A DNA stretch of 64,000 nt from Pseudobdellovibrionaceae bacterium (GTDB lineage: Bacteria > Bdellovibrionota > Bdellovibrionia > Bdellovibrionales > Bdellovibrionaceae): contig JABWCN010000008.1 of NCBI GenBank assembly GCA_013359135.1, positions 1-64,000 on the forward strand, in the 5' to 3' direction. This document shows, piece by piece, positions 54,729-63,253 of this stretch. The notes under the pieces were generated by a model, which saw only the letters and a program-made list of their open reading frames with translations, ran no database searches and had not been told where the DNA came from. The first letter of the stretch is position 1, and every line of letters starts with the position of its first letter. The position numbers and the translations under genes were made by a program.

Positions 54729-56486
54729 ATGGATAGTGAAAATCAGTTATTACTCAAAAGCCCTTTGTGGTTTTACATTTCCCAAAATAAAAGACCTTTT
54801 TTTGTAGGTTTGACTTTGCTTGTTTTTAACAATTTTGTGGATTGCTTGACTCCCCTAGTTTTGAAAATTGCCATCGACTATTTAACTGTAGGAATATATG
54901 ATCTAGCAGAAATTGTCAGAATATCTGCTATGTTTTTTGGAGTGATAGGAACTTTGGCTCTAACTCGTTATGGGTGGAGAGTTATTTGGGGGCGTTTCCA
55001 TACTCTTTCTGCTGAGGATCTAAGAAATCGAATCTTTAATCACTATACAGTTCTTGGTCCAAAGTTTTTTACTCAGAGTTCTATTGGACAAATGATGAGT
55101 TTAATTACCAATGATGTTCAATCTTTTAGGAATGGAATTGGACCTGGATTATTGACCCTTGTTGATGGAACTAGCTTATTATTTATCTTAATTCCGATGA
55201 TGATCTTTATCGATTGGAGTTGGACTTGGAAATGTTTGTTATTTATGCCAATTGTTCCTTTTTTAATTAATTTTATCATGAAGCAAATTTGGAAAAATTT
55301 TAAAGCTCAACAAGATCGTTTATCTGAAATGACTGGGTACACACAAGAGTTAATTTCAGGAATTCGAACGATAAAAACTTTTGCTCAAGAAGAAAATAAG
55401 AAAAACATATTTAATCAGTATAGCAAAAGATATGAAATCGCGACAAACAAAATGAATTTAATTGATGCTTTTTTTGAGCCAGTAATGAAGTTGTCAGTAG
55501 CCTCTGGAACTTTGATATTATTTTATTTTGGAGGTATGGAGGTAATTACTGGAGTGAAAACGGTAGGATCCTTTATTGCTTTTCAAAGATATATTCAAAA
55601 AATTATATGGCCAATGTCAGCACTTGGATTTGGTTTTTCACAATGGCAAAAAGGGATGGCAGCATTTTCTAGAATTAAAGAGCAATTAGAAAACACACCC
55701 GACTTTGCTGATGATGAGGGTTTAGATTTAAACAAAGTAGAGAGCCTTGAATTAAAAGACGTGGAATTTTATTATCAACAGAATGGATTTGGGCTAGAAA
55801 AAATAAGTCTAAAGATTAATCAAGGTGATTTTGTTGGAATTGTTGGCCCTGTAGGAGCTGGGAAATCAACTTTAGTTCAAATTTTAACTCGTTATTTAGT
55901 TCCTCAAAAAGGTGATTTTTTGATAAATGGAATTTCTTATTCTAAATTTAAATTTTCTCAGATTTGGAAAAAAATCAAACTTGTACCTCAGGAGGCTTTC
56001 TTATTTAGTGAGACAGTAAAAAACAACGTTATTTTTGGTGTTTCAGAAAACGTAATTAATCAGGAATACCAAGATCTGAAAATTGATAAAATTGTCGAGC
56101 AAGTAGGTATTAAAGATGAGATAATGTCTTTGCCTCATCAATTTGAATCTCAACTTGGTGAAAAAGGAGTGAATCTTTCTGGTGGACAAAAACAAAGATT
56201 AACTCTAGCTCGAGGAATTATTGCAGATGCTGATGTGATTTTACTAGATGATACATTGAGTGCTGTTGATGGAGAGACTGAGGAATTGATTCAAAATGAA
56301 CTTTATTTGGCAAATCCTCAGCAGATAAGAGTTGTCATCACTCACAGGATTAAAACTATTATAAAAGCTAGTAAAATTGTGGTTATGAATAAAGGGCGGA
56401 TTGAAGCGATTGGAACCCACAAAGAATTACTTATGACTTCAGCTATTTATCGTGAGATGGCACAAATCCAGGGGGCTGAATTATGA
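54729..56486 (+). CDS. Heterodimeric ABC exporter, subunit with degenerate Walker B
   Basis: The first half of a two-subunit exporter related to MdlAB/LmrCD/TM287-288. Residues 20-320 form the membrane domain; the ATPase has Walker A GPVGAGKST, signature LSGGQKQR and Walker B VILLDDTLSAVD. The usual catalytic glutamate is Asp, so this Walker site should hydrolyse ATP poorly. Its own signature is canonical and should complete the partner's active site. The switch histidine is in ITHRIKTI. At 585 residues the length is normal. It overlaps the second gene by four bases (ATGA). Substrate unknown; drugs, lipids or peptides are typical. Confidence 0.92.
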   Translation: MDSENQLLLKSPLWFYISQNKRPFFVGLTLLVFNNFVDCLTPLVLKIAIDYLTVGIYDLAEIVRISAMFFGVIGTLALTRYGWRVIWGRFHTLSAEDLRNRIFNHYTVLGPKFFTQSSIGQMMSLITNDVQSFRNGIGPGLLTLVDGTSLLFILIPMMIFIDWSWTWKCLLFMPIVPFLINFIMKQIWKNFKAQQDRLSEMTGYTQELISGIRTIKTFAQEENKKNIFNQYSKRYEIATNKMNLIDAFFEPVMKLSVASGTLILFYFGGMEVITGVKTVGSFIAFQRYIQKIIWPMSALGFGFSQWQKGMAAFSRIKEQLENTPDFADDEGLDLNKVESLELKDVEFYYQQNGFGLEKISLKINQGDFVGIVGPVGAGKSTLVQILTRYLVPQKGDFLINGISYSKFKFSQIWKKIKLVPQEAFLFSETVKNNVIFGVSENVINQEYQDLKIDKIVEQVGIKDEIMSLPHQFESQLGEKGVNLSGGQKQRLTLARGIIADADVILLDDTLSAVDGETEELIQNELYLANPQQIRVVITHRIKTIIKASKIVVMNKGRIEAIGTHKELLMTSAIYREMAQIQGAEL

Positions 56487-58282
56487 GCCACAATGAATTT
56501 CTTCATGAAGACCAGGTCAAGTCACAATTGAGCTACAAAGATTTGTATGTAAGGATAAAGCCCTATCTTAAAAGGCATGCATTAACATTAACTATTTTAA
56601 TTTTTATTGTGGTATTGATGGCAGTTGTTTCCAGACTGGTACCGACCTTAATAGGATATACTGTAGATCATGCGTTGATCAAAAAAGACAAAGAACTTTT
56701 AACTAGTTTACTTATTGGATATGTTCTCTTAGAGGTATTAACAGCAATTTTAAGTTTGGTACAAATTTTTTATTTTCAAAAATTAGGAGCGCGAATTTTA
56801 TTTGAACTAAGAGATGATTTAATTACCAAAATACAAACTTATCCTATTGATTATTTTAATAAGAATCCCATTGGTCGAATCGTCACTAGGGCTACTAATG
56901 ATGTGGCTCAAATAGGTGAGCTTTTTTCCAATGGAGTAATAAATATATTTGTTCAAGGAGTTATCCTTGTTTCTATCTTAGTCTCATTATTTTTGATTTC
57001 TTTTAAAATAGCTATTATGACTCTTGTAAGCTTTCCAATTTTTTATTATTTAGCAATTAATTTGAGTGAAAAAACCAAGGAAACTTTACGTGAGTCAAAG
57101 AAGAAGCTTTCTCAGTTAAACTCTTTTGTTGCAGAAAATTTAAATGGAATTAGAATTGTTCAGCTGTATAATAGAATCAATGTTAATAGAAATTTGTTTC
57201 AAACTCAGTCGGCTGCATATAAAGAGTTAAGTTTACAGTCGACAAAAAATTATGCTTTGATGATGCCTGTAATGAATTTATTTAATGCATTTATCATTAC
57301 TTCGGCTTTTTATTTTTGTGGTTTTTGGGGACAAAAAGAAGGTTTAGCTGTTGGATCTATGGTTGCATTTTTTTTGCATGCGTTAGATATAGTACATCCT
57401 TTTAGAGAAATCTTGGAAAAGTACCAACAATTCCAGAATAGCTTAACAAGTGCAGAGCGTGTTTTCACTATGCTTGATGAGCCTAGCGAGATATCAATTT
57501 CCGAGAAAGAAAGTAATCTTTCATTAAAAATTTTTCCTAGTATAGAATTTAGAAATTTATCTTTTAAATACCAAAATGACTTGAATTGGGTTTTAAAAAA
57601 AATTAGTTTAATAATTACTCCAGGTGAATCTATTGCAATTATTGGTAGAACTGGAAGTGGTAAGTCTACGATGATTAATTTACTTCAGGGTTTCTATCCA
57701 GCACCAAAGCAGAGTTTGTTCATTGGCTCTTTACCAATTGAAACTATTCCTAAAAAATGGTTAAGATCTAAACTTTCAGTAGTTCAGCAAGATAATTTTT
57801 TATTTAAAGGAACAATTTTGCAGAACATTACTCTTGAATCTCCAGATATTTCCGAGGTTAAAATTAAATCGATTGCTGAAGAGTTAGGATTAACAGAACA
57901 TCTAATACAGACTCAGAGGAATCTTTATTCTGAAGTAGAAGAAAGAGGGGCTAATCTGAGTGCTGGAGAAAGACAATTAATCGCCTTTGCCAGAATTTTA
58001 GCTTTTGAACCAGAAATTATTGTTTTAGATGAGGCAACATCAAACATTGATTCCAAAACCGAACAACTTATTCAAGCAGCAACTGAACGCATCACTAAAA
58101 ATCGTACAAGTATTATTATTGCTCATCGTTTATCTACAATAAGAAACTGTAAAAGGATTTTATTACTTGATCAAGGTGAAATTAAAGCTCAAGGATCCCA
58201 TCAAGAATTACTTTCCGAGTCTTCACATTATAGGGACCTTATTGAGAAGTACAATTCCTTGGATGGGGTCAGTTCCAATTAA
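56483..58282 (+). CDS. Heterodimeric ABC exporter, second subunit
   Basis: The partner of the preceding subunit. The membrane domain covers residues 35-320, and the ATPase has Walker A GRTGSGKST, Walker B IIVLDEATSNID with the catalytic glutamate, and AHRLST. Its signature is LSAGERQL instead of LSGGQ. In heterodimeric exporters of this family the altered signature faces the Walker B with Asp, so both defects would fall in the same degenerate site while the other site stays active. At 599 residues the length is normal. A likely hairpin terminator follows the gene. Confidence 0.92.
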   Translation: MSHNEFLHEDQVKSQLSYKDLYVRIKPYLKRHALTLTILIFIVVLMAVVSRLVPTLIGYTVDHALIKKDKELLTSLLIGYVLLEVLTAILSLVQIFYFQKLGARILFELRDDLITKIQTYPIDYFNKNPIGRIVTRATNDVAQIGELFSNGVINIFVQGVILVSILVSLFLISFKIAIMTLVSFPIFYYLAINLSEKTKETLRESKKKLSQLNSFVAENLNGIRIVQLYNRINVNRNLFQTQSAAYKELSLQSTKNYALMMPVMNLFNAFIITSAFYFCGFWGQKEGLAVGSMVAFFLHALDIVHPFREILEKYQQFQNSLTSAERVFTMLDEPSEISISEKESNLSLKIFPSIEFRNLSFKYQNDLNWVLKKISLIITPGESIAIIGRTGSGKSTMINLLQGFYPAPKQSLFIGSLPIETIPKKWLRSKLSVVQQDNFLFKGTILQNITLESPDISEVKIKSIAEELGLTEHLIQTQRNLYSEVEERGANLSAGERQLIAFARILAFEPEIIVLDEATSNIDSKTEQLIQAATERITKNRTSIIIAHRLSTIRNCKRILLLDQGEIKAQGSHQELLSESSHYRDLIEKYNSLDGVSSN

Positions 58283-58313
58283 AAAGACTTCCATAGAGTG
58301 GATTCTTTTAATT
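58278..58313 (+). terminator. Probable terminator after the ABC exporter
   Basis: ATTAAAAAGA pairs with TCTTTTAAT around an inner TCCA/TGGA stem and a TAGAG loop. The stem is AT-rich and slightly bulged, ending in T-rich sequence. Confidence 0.5.
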
Positions 58314-58591
58314 TATAGTTTGATATTTTAGTGATTAAATTGTCGAAGCGCTTTGTTGGTCAAAGTCCATGTGTAATTAGAACCGTACAGAATCGCTGTG
58401 TAGTTACATAGGTGTCTTTATTTTAAACAGCTGTAAACTCGTTTGCGTAATTTAATTTTTTTATTTTATTGATATTTAGCAACTCTAAACATTGCCGTTT
58501 GAGGTGATTTTTTAGAATGAAAATATGTAATTTAAATGGCATCCTTTCTGCATTTCGTAATTTTGTATATTAAATTTAAATAGGAGAAATT
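58314..58591 (+). other. AT-rich intergenic leader of the exported-protein operon
   Basis: About 280 bases without a gene. It contains a small CTTTG/CAAAG inverted repeat near 58350 and, close to the gene, AGGAGA six bases before the ATG at 58592. No promoter could be assigned with confidence. Nothing else recognised. Confidence 0.4.
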
Positions 58592-60187
58592 ATGAAATCT
58601 AGAATTTTCAAGGGTAATCTTTCAGGTGTATTGGCGTTATCATTTTTAATGCAGTTGTCTCAACCTCTGTTAGCGGCTCCGGTCGGAACAAATACAAAAG
58701 TTAGTGTGAGTCAAATGGGATATCCTGGAGTTATTAGTCAAGGGCCTGGAGTTTATAGTTATCAGCATACAGATGAAACAAGATTAAATGAAATGTATTT
58801 AAATGTACTCAAAGAATTTTCGTTAAAAGATAGAGACTACATGCTTTCAACTGTAAAAAGCTTAGATGCTTTAATGGAAGCTTTTGTTGTCGATAATGTT
58901 AAGGAAGGATTAACCGCTTTATCTGACAACAGTCAAATTCCAGGAAAAGCTGTAGATTTAGCTGAATTTGTCGGAAAAAGAAGAGAATTTTATGCCGCTT
59001 TGGAAATCATTAAATTGAAAATAAGAAGTTTAACTGCTCTTCCAGAAGTTGGTTCAGTTAATCAAAGAAATATAGAAGTAAAGGGAACTCAAGTTTTGGT
59101 TGATGGAAAAATAAAGGCTGATTTTTCTCCTTTAATTAAGTCCTACAATGAAGTGATCAGTAAAGTGGAATCTGGAATGGAGTCCAAAAAATTTAATATT
59201 AAAGATCCAAATGGTGGTGGCGTAGTTATTTCTCAACAAGGTATTGCCACATTGAATGAAAAACTAACTAATCCTTACACTTTAGAAGCTATAAGTAAAA
59301 TGAGACAAGAAGCTCTGGGATTAAGAATGGTTGGCTTTCAGGAAAAGAAGGCGATTAATGATTCAGTAAATGCTTATACAGTCAGAAAAATAAGAATGGC
59401 TATTGAAACATTTGGGAAATCTGAGAAATACAGATTACAAGCTCAGGACAACACTGTTCTTCAAAAAGAAGTACTAAAAACGGTTGAGGACATTATGTTT
59501 ACCAGAAGTTTAATGAGGCTGTTATATGGGGTTAAGCTAGGAACTCCAGCCGTAGTCACTTATAACAAACAAGCTTTCAATTGGGATTTTTTCTCTTCTA
59601 ATAATGAAGTTCAATTTTATAAAGACAGTGTTATCGATGGAAATCAGCAAACAGCTATGTTGAATAAAATCAATGAAGCCATAAGAACTCAAGAAGCAAG
59701 GACAAAGAATGTGTTTTCGCTTGATTCTAATATTTTAGCGAAAGTGACTTCTGCAATAACCTTTCTAAAAGGAGAAAGAGCTTTGGCTGTTATGAATACC
59801 ATCATGTTAAAAGTATTAGCAGCTGATATTGCTGAAGATATTGCACTAGATAACGTTGGAGGCTTAAGGAAATTGAAAGACATGTTTAAAGGGCGTTATT
59901 ACACTAGCGATGAAAATAGAAAGTATTATAAGCAGAAAAAAGATGAAGTGGTCGCAATGCTTGAACCTAGTATGTCTAACAATACAAGCGATGATGGTTT
60001 TGGGGATGTGAATGTTGCATCAAATGCAGGAGTTGCTGCTTTTACTTTTCCAAGTTCCATCCTAAAAAATATTAGGGCTCGCGTTGATAGAGCCAATCAA
60101 CTTGATGCTGTTATTGCTCAATATGATTCTAACTCTAAAGCGACACAAGATACCCAAAAAAGAGTTAATGCTTTAGATAATTTATAA
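58592..60187 (+). CDS. Exported helical protein, first gene of a three-gene operon
   Basis: A 531-residue protein with a signal peptide (LSGVLALSFLMQLSQPLLAA, cleavage near residue 29). The mature protein is cysteine-free and mostly predicted helical. Charged amphipathic stretches include IKDPNGGGVVISQQGIATLNEKL and RTKNVFSLDSNILAKVTSAI. The C-terminal region holds a low-complexity SNNTSDDGFGD linker and ends in a helical RVDRANQLDAVIAQYDSNSKATQDTQKRVNAL segment. There is a good AGGAGA ribosome site. No family recognised. Periplasmic or outer-membrane location is likely; it is probably co-transcribed with the two genes that follow. Confidence 0.82.
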   Translation: MKSRIFKGNLSGVLALSFLMQLSQPLLAAPVGTNTKVSVSQMGYPGVISQGPGVYSYQHTDETRLNEMYLNVLKEFSLKDRDYMLSTVKSLDALMEAFVVDNVKEGLTALSDNSQIPGKAVDLAEFVGKRREFYAALEIIKLKIRSLTALPEVGSVNQRNIEVKGTQVLVDGKIKADFSPLIKSYNEVISKVESGMESKKFNIKDPNGGGVVISQQGIATLNEKLTNPYTLEAISKMRQEALGLRMVGFQEKKAINDSVNAYTVRKIRMAIETFGKSEKYRLQAQDNTVLQKEVLKTVEDIMFTRSLMRLLYGVKLGTPAVVTYNKQAFNWDFFSSNNEVQFYKDSVIDGNQQTAMLNKINEAIRTQEARTKNVFSLDSNILAKVTSAITFLKGERALAVMNTIMLKVLAADIAEDIALDNVGGLRKLKDMFKGRYYTSDENRKYYKQKKDEVVAMLEPSMSNNTSDDGFGDVNVASNAGVAAFTFPSSILKNIRARVDRANQLDAVIAQYDSNSKATQDTQKRVNALDNL

Positions 60188-60216
60188 TCTTTCTAAAATC
60201 TTTCAGTGGAGTGTTT

Positions 60217-61875
60217 ATGGACTATAAATTTAAATCGTTTCGGATTTTAGGGTTTTTAGTAACAGTTATGATGACTAGCATCTCCACTGCAAATTTTAGT
60301 GGAAATCGTTGTAGTACACACAGAACAGGACCAGCGCCAAGTGTTTGTGAGGGAAGAACTATTCCAGCATCAAAAGCTAGGAATTTGAGAGTTAATACAC
60401 AAATGCTAAATTGCTCTGCAAATGTTGATCACTACATACGAAGGCCGCAAAAATTTGATTTTAATACTTGGGCTACGCTAGTACAAAATGGAAAAAAGCA
60501 GGAAGCCTACAATTTAAGGCGTGAACAGCAGAAAGAGATAGCTTGGAGTGGAAGTGTTCCTTTTGTCACAGTTGAAACATGGGTTTGGGAAAGTTGTGAT
60601 TTAATAACAAGTTCTTCTGAGTGTGGGACAACAACAAAGACTCGTATTTATGATTGCAGTTATACAACGTCTCGATCCTGCGATTCTAAAGGTCGTTGCA
60701 CTGGTGGAAATAGAGTTTCAAAAACTTGTACTGAATCATACCAAGACCCTAATACTTGTTATGCTGATGTATCTCATAGAGAAAATTGGGAATGTAGTAA
60801 TGAGATTATGACTTACTCGGCTAAGTTTGATAGACCAAAAGATTGGACACCACAAACTCCAGGATACAAAGATCCAATTCCTAATAAGTATGATCTACTT
60901 CCGGGTGAAGTTGAGGATATTCAAGTTTTAAATAACCAAAGCATGGCCTCTTCGGTGAGCCCTTTTACTAAGGTTGGGGATGCATGGAATGAGTATAAAA
61001 TATCTAATACAATTAATGGATCTACTAAGGCAAGTTGTATTCAAAATGGTAAGTACCATGCTAATATAACTATTTATACAGATAAACGAATTCCAAGTAA
61101 AAAGACGCCAAATGCGTTTAGACTACCTCACGATTCTAAAGGTAATAAAATCTTAGCTTTATCTTCTGATACTGTTAAATTAGAAGATGGAAAAGATTTT
61201 GAAATTCAATCAGAATCAAAAAATTCATTTATAGCTGGGCATCCCTCAGCTGTATATTTAGATGATACATCTTCTTCTATGATTACATTAATTGCAGAGC
61301 AATCACGAAAAAATGAAGAAAGAGAAGTGCAGAAAGAAAAACTTAGTCTTGGTAAAAACAATGATTCAGCTGAGGCTTTAAAAAAAGATCCAGCTTTTTT
61401 TAAGAATACAAAAGTTAAAATTGAGTTGCTGGCAGATAATAAGTATTGGTGGAAAACAAGTTCAACCGATCCCATTGTTGTAGATGATATTGATGCTGTG
61501 GAAATGGATTTTAGATCATTCTCAACAAATCAAGACATTGCTAGTTCTGATCTTTGGAAAATTATTTTAAATAGCAAAGTGAAAAAGAATAATAATATTT
61601 ACATGGTTAGTGACAGTAGTGAAAGAACTCTGCGACCAGATCAAAAATATTTATTAAAAATTTCTATGTATCAAAAAGGTGTCAAAGGTTTTTACAAGCA
61701 AGACTGCGAAGAGGATTCAGAGGCTTGGGATTGTAAATGGTGGTCTTTATTTATGAAAAGAAATGAAAAAGATTACTATTCTGATCCAATAGAAATTTAC
61801 TTTAAAACTCCAGAAAAAATGCAAGATGAACGAGGATTTGGTCGTAAAGTTTTAGATATATTAGATTTATTCTAA
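60217..61875 (+). CDS. Cysteine-rich exported protein, second gene of the operon
   Basis: A 552-residue protein with a signal peptide (FRILGFLVTVMMTSISTA) and a cysteine-rich N-terminal half. Cysteines occur at short intervals in RCSTHRTG, SVCEGR, ESCDLITSSSECGTTTK, YDCSYTTSRSCDSKGRCTGGN, KTCTESY, NTCYAD and WECSNE; two more pairs lie in ASCIQNG and DCEEDSEAWDCKWW. This resembles a disulphide-stabilised, possibly adhesive or surface fold. The start is ATG 60217, with GGAG six bases upstream; an in-frame GTG at 60211 is less likely. No known domain was recognised. It starts 29 bases after the first gene. Confidence 0.82.
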   Translation: MDYKFKSFRILGFLVTVMMTSISTANFSGNRCSTHRTGPAPSVCEGRTIPASKARNLRVNTQMLNCSANVDHYIRRPQKFDFNTWATLVQNGKKQEAYNLRREQQKEIAWSGSVPFVTVETWVWESCDLITSSSECGTTTKTRIYDCSYTTSRSCDSKGRCTGGNRVSKTCTESYQDPNTCYADVSHRENWECSNEIMTYSAKFDRPKDWTPQTPGYKDPIPNKYDLLPGEVEDIQVLNNQSMASSVSPFTKVGDAWNEYKISNTINGSTKASCIQNGKYHANITIYTDKRIPSKKTPNAFRLPHDSKGNKILALSSDTVKLEDGKDFEIQSESKNSFIAGHPSAVYLDDTSSSMITLIAEQSRKNEEREVQKEKLSLGKNNDSAEALKKDPAFFKNTKVKIELLADNKYWWKTSSTDPIVVDDIDAVEMDFRSFSTNQDIASSDLWKIILNSKVKKNNNIYMVSDSSERTLRPDQKYLLKISMYQKGVKGFYKQDCEEDSEAWDCKWWSLFMKRNEKDYYSDPIEIYFKTPEKMQDERGFGRKVLDILDLF

Positions 61876-61885
61876 GAGGTTAGGT

Positions 61886-63232
61886 ATGAAAAAAATAATT
61901 TGTGTGACGCTTATTGGAATTCAGTTTGCTAATGCTATGAATTTAGCTGTATTAAGAAAAAATAGTGAACTTTATTCTGTTGAAAAAGCAACTGCATCTT
62001 CTGAAGAAGTCAAACTACAGATACAAAGCCTTCGAAAAAAATTATTTTCAAGCAGTGGTAATTATTCTTCTTTGCAAGATTTAGCTAAAATTAAAACAGA
62101 TGTGAAGTCTGATAATGCAATGAATTTACTTAGTTTTTCTTCTTTGATTAAGGGGGAGCTAAAGTTAACCGCAGACAGAATTTCATCTATGGAAAAATAT
62201 CAGGCTCCGGTTTTGATTACGAGTACTGCTTCAGTGGAAAAGCTAAGAATAGATAAAAGAAATTATGAATCAGAAGTCTGCAATGTAGATATGAATCGAA
62301 CAGCAGAGGGGCTTTCTATTAAGCTTTTGACTATGGCAATTGATAGTAAAAATAAAGCTAATGAAATCAATTCTCAATCAATGGATTTAGGAAATAAACT
62401 ATTAGAAGTTATAAGGAAGGCGCCGACATTTCAAGGTAAAGATTTAACACATCTTTTTGGAGATTTAAAAAAAGTTGAGATTTTTGATGGCATAATCAGA
62501 GAGTTGCATTTTAGCCGTGCTGATTTGACCGTAGAAATATCTCTACCCATGTTAATAACACTAAGAACTGGAATGGATAACTATTATCTGAAAGCGCTAA
62601 ATTGTTTATTAGACTACTTTAAGGAACAAGAGTTTTTATTTCAAAAAAAGTTAGATTTTATGGGAAATTCACCAAACAGTGTTGTTAATTTTATGCTTGA
62701 ATATGATAAAATAGCTAAAGCCTCACAGGGGCAGTCTATTAATAAGGAGGATCTAAAAGAAAAATTAAATTCTTTGGACATTCCTGAGCTTACTTATAAT
62801 AAAAGAATTAAGAAATTCTATGAAGGTAAGAAATTTTCTAGTTTGTCTGAAGAGAAGAGTTTTTTAAGTTTACGTTTAGATCGTATAAGAGGTTTTATTG
62901 GATATCTTGAAAGTAAAGTTAAAAACTCAGAGAAAGTTCACCAAAGAATTTCAAAAATGACAAAAGAGCAGCAAAATTATTTGATTGATCTTTTTATTCA
63001 ACTGCAAGGTGAAAATATTATGAGTAGTATCGATAAAGAGGTTATCATTAATGAACTTAAATCTAATAAAACAACAATTGATAAAAATTCACTAAATGTA
63101 ACTTTTGCCTACCAAACGCTAATTAGTGATCAAATTGCTAGCTTGTCTCAGTTTTTAGATAATGAAAAAAACCAAGAGAGTTTGACTCTGAAAGATAGGA
63201 ATATCTTGATGCAGATTAAAGCGAACAATTGA
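61886..63232 (+). CDS. Exported helical protein, third gene of the operon
   Basis: A 448-residue protein with a signal peptide (MKKIICVTLIGIQFANA). The mature part is helical and lysine/glutamate rich, with possible coiled-coil stretches such as VKLQIQSLRKKLF and FKEQEFLFQKKLDFMG. It has only two cysteines in the mature part (SEVCNVDMN and LNCLLDYF). No domain recognised. It starts 10 bases after the second gene, behind AGAGGTTAGG. With the two preceding genes it forms a compact operon whose products are all exported and all unrelated to each other. Confidence 0.82.
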   Translation: MKKIICVTLIGIQFANAMNLAVLRKNSELYSVEKATASSEEVKLQIQSLRKKLFSSSGNYSSLQDLAKIKTDVKSDNAMNLLSFSSLIKGELKLTADRISSMEKYQAPVLITSTASVEKLRIDKRNYESEVCNVDMNRTAEGLSIKLLTMAIDSKNKANEINSQSMDLGNKLLEVIRKAPTFQGKDLTHLFGDLKKVEIFDGIIRELHFSRADLTVEISLPMLITLRTGMDNYYLKALNCLLDYFKEQEFLFQKKLDFMGNSPNSVVNFMLEYDKIAKASQGQSINKEDLKEKLNSLDIPELTYNKRIKKFYEGKKFSSLSEEKSFLSLRLDRIRGFIGYLESKVKNSEKVHQRISKMTKEQQNYLIDLFIQLQGENIMSSIDKEVIINELKSNKTTIDKNSLNVTFAYQTLISDQIASLSQFLDNEKNQESLTLKDRNILMQIKANN

Positions 63233-63236
63233 TAAA

Positions 63237-63253
63237 GTTCATTTTAAATGAAC
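63237..63253. terminator. Small palindrome between convergent genes
   Basis: GTTCATTT (63237-63244) and AAATGAAC (63246-63253) are exact inverted copies around a single T. The minus-strand phosphatase stop codon lies inside. It could be a weak bidirectional terminator; it lacks a clear T run. Confidence 0.3.
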
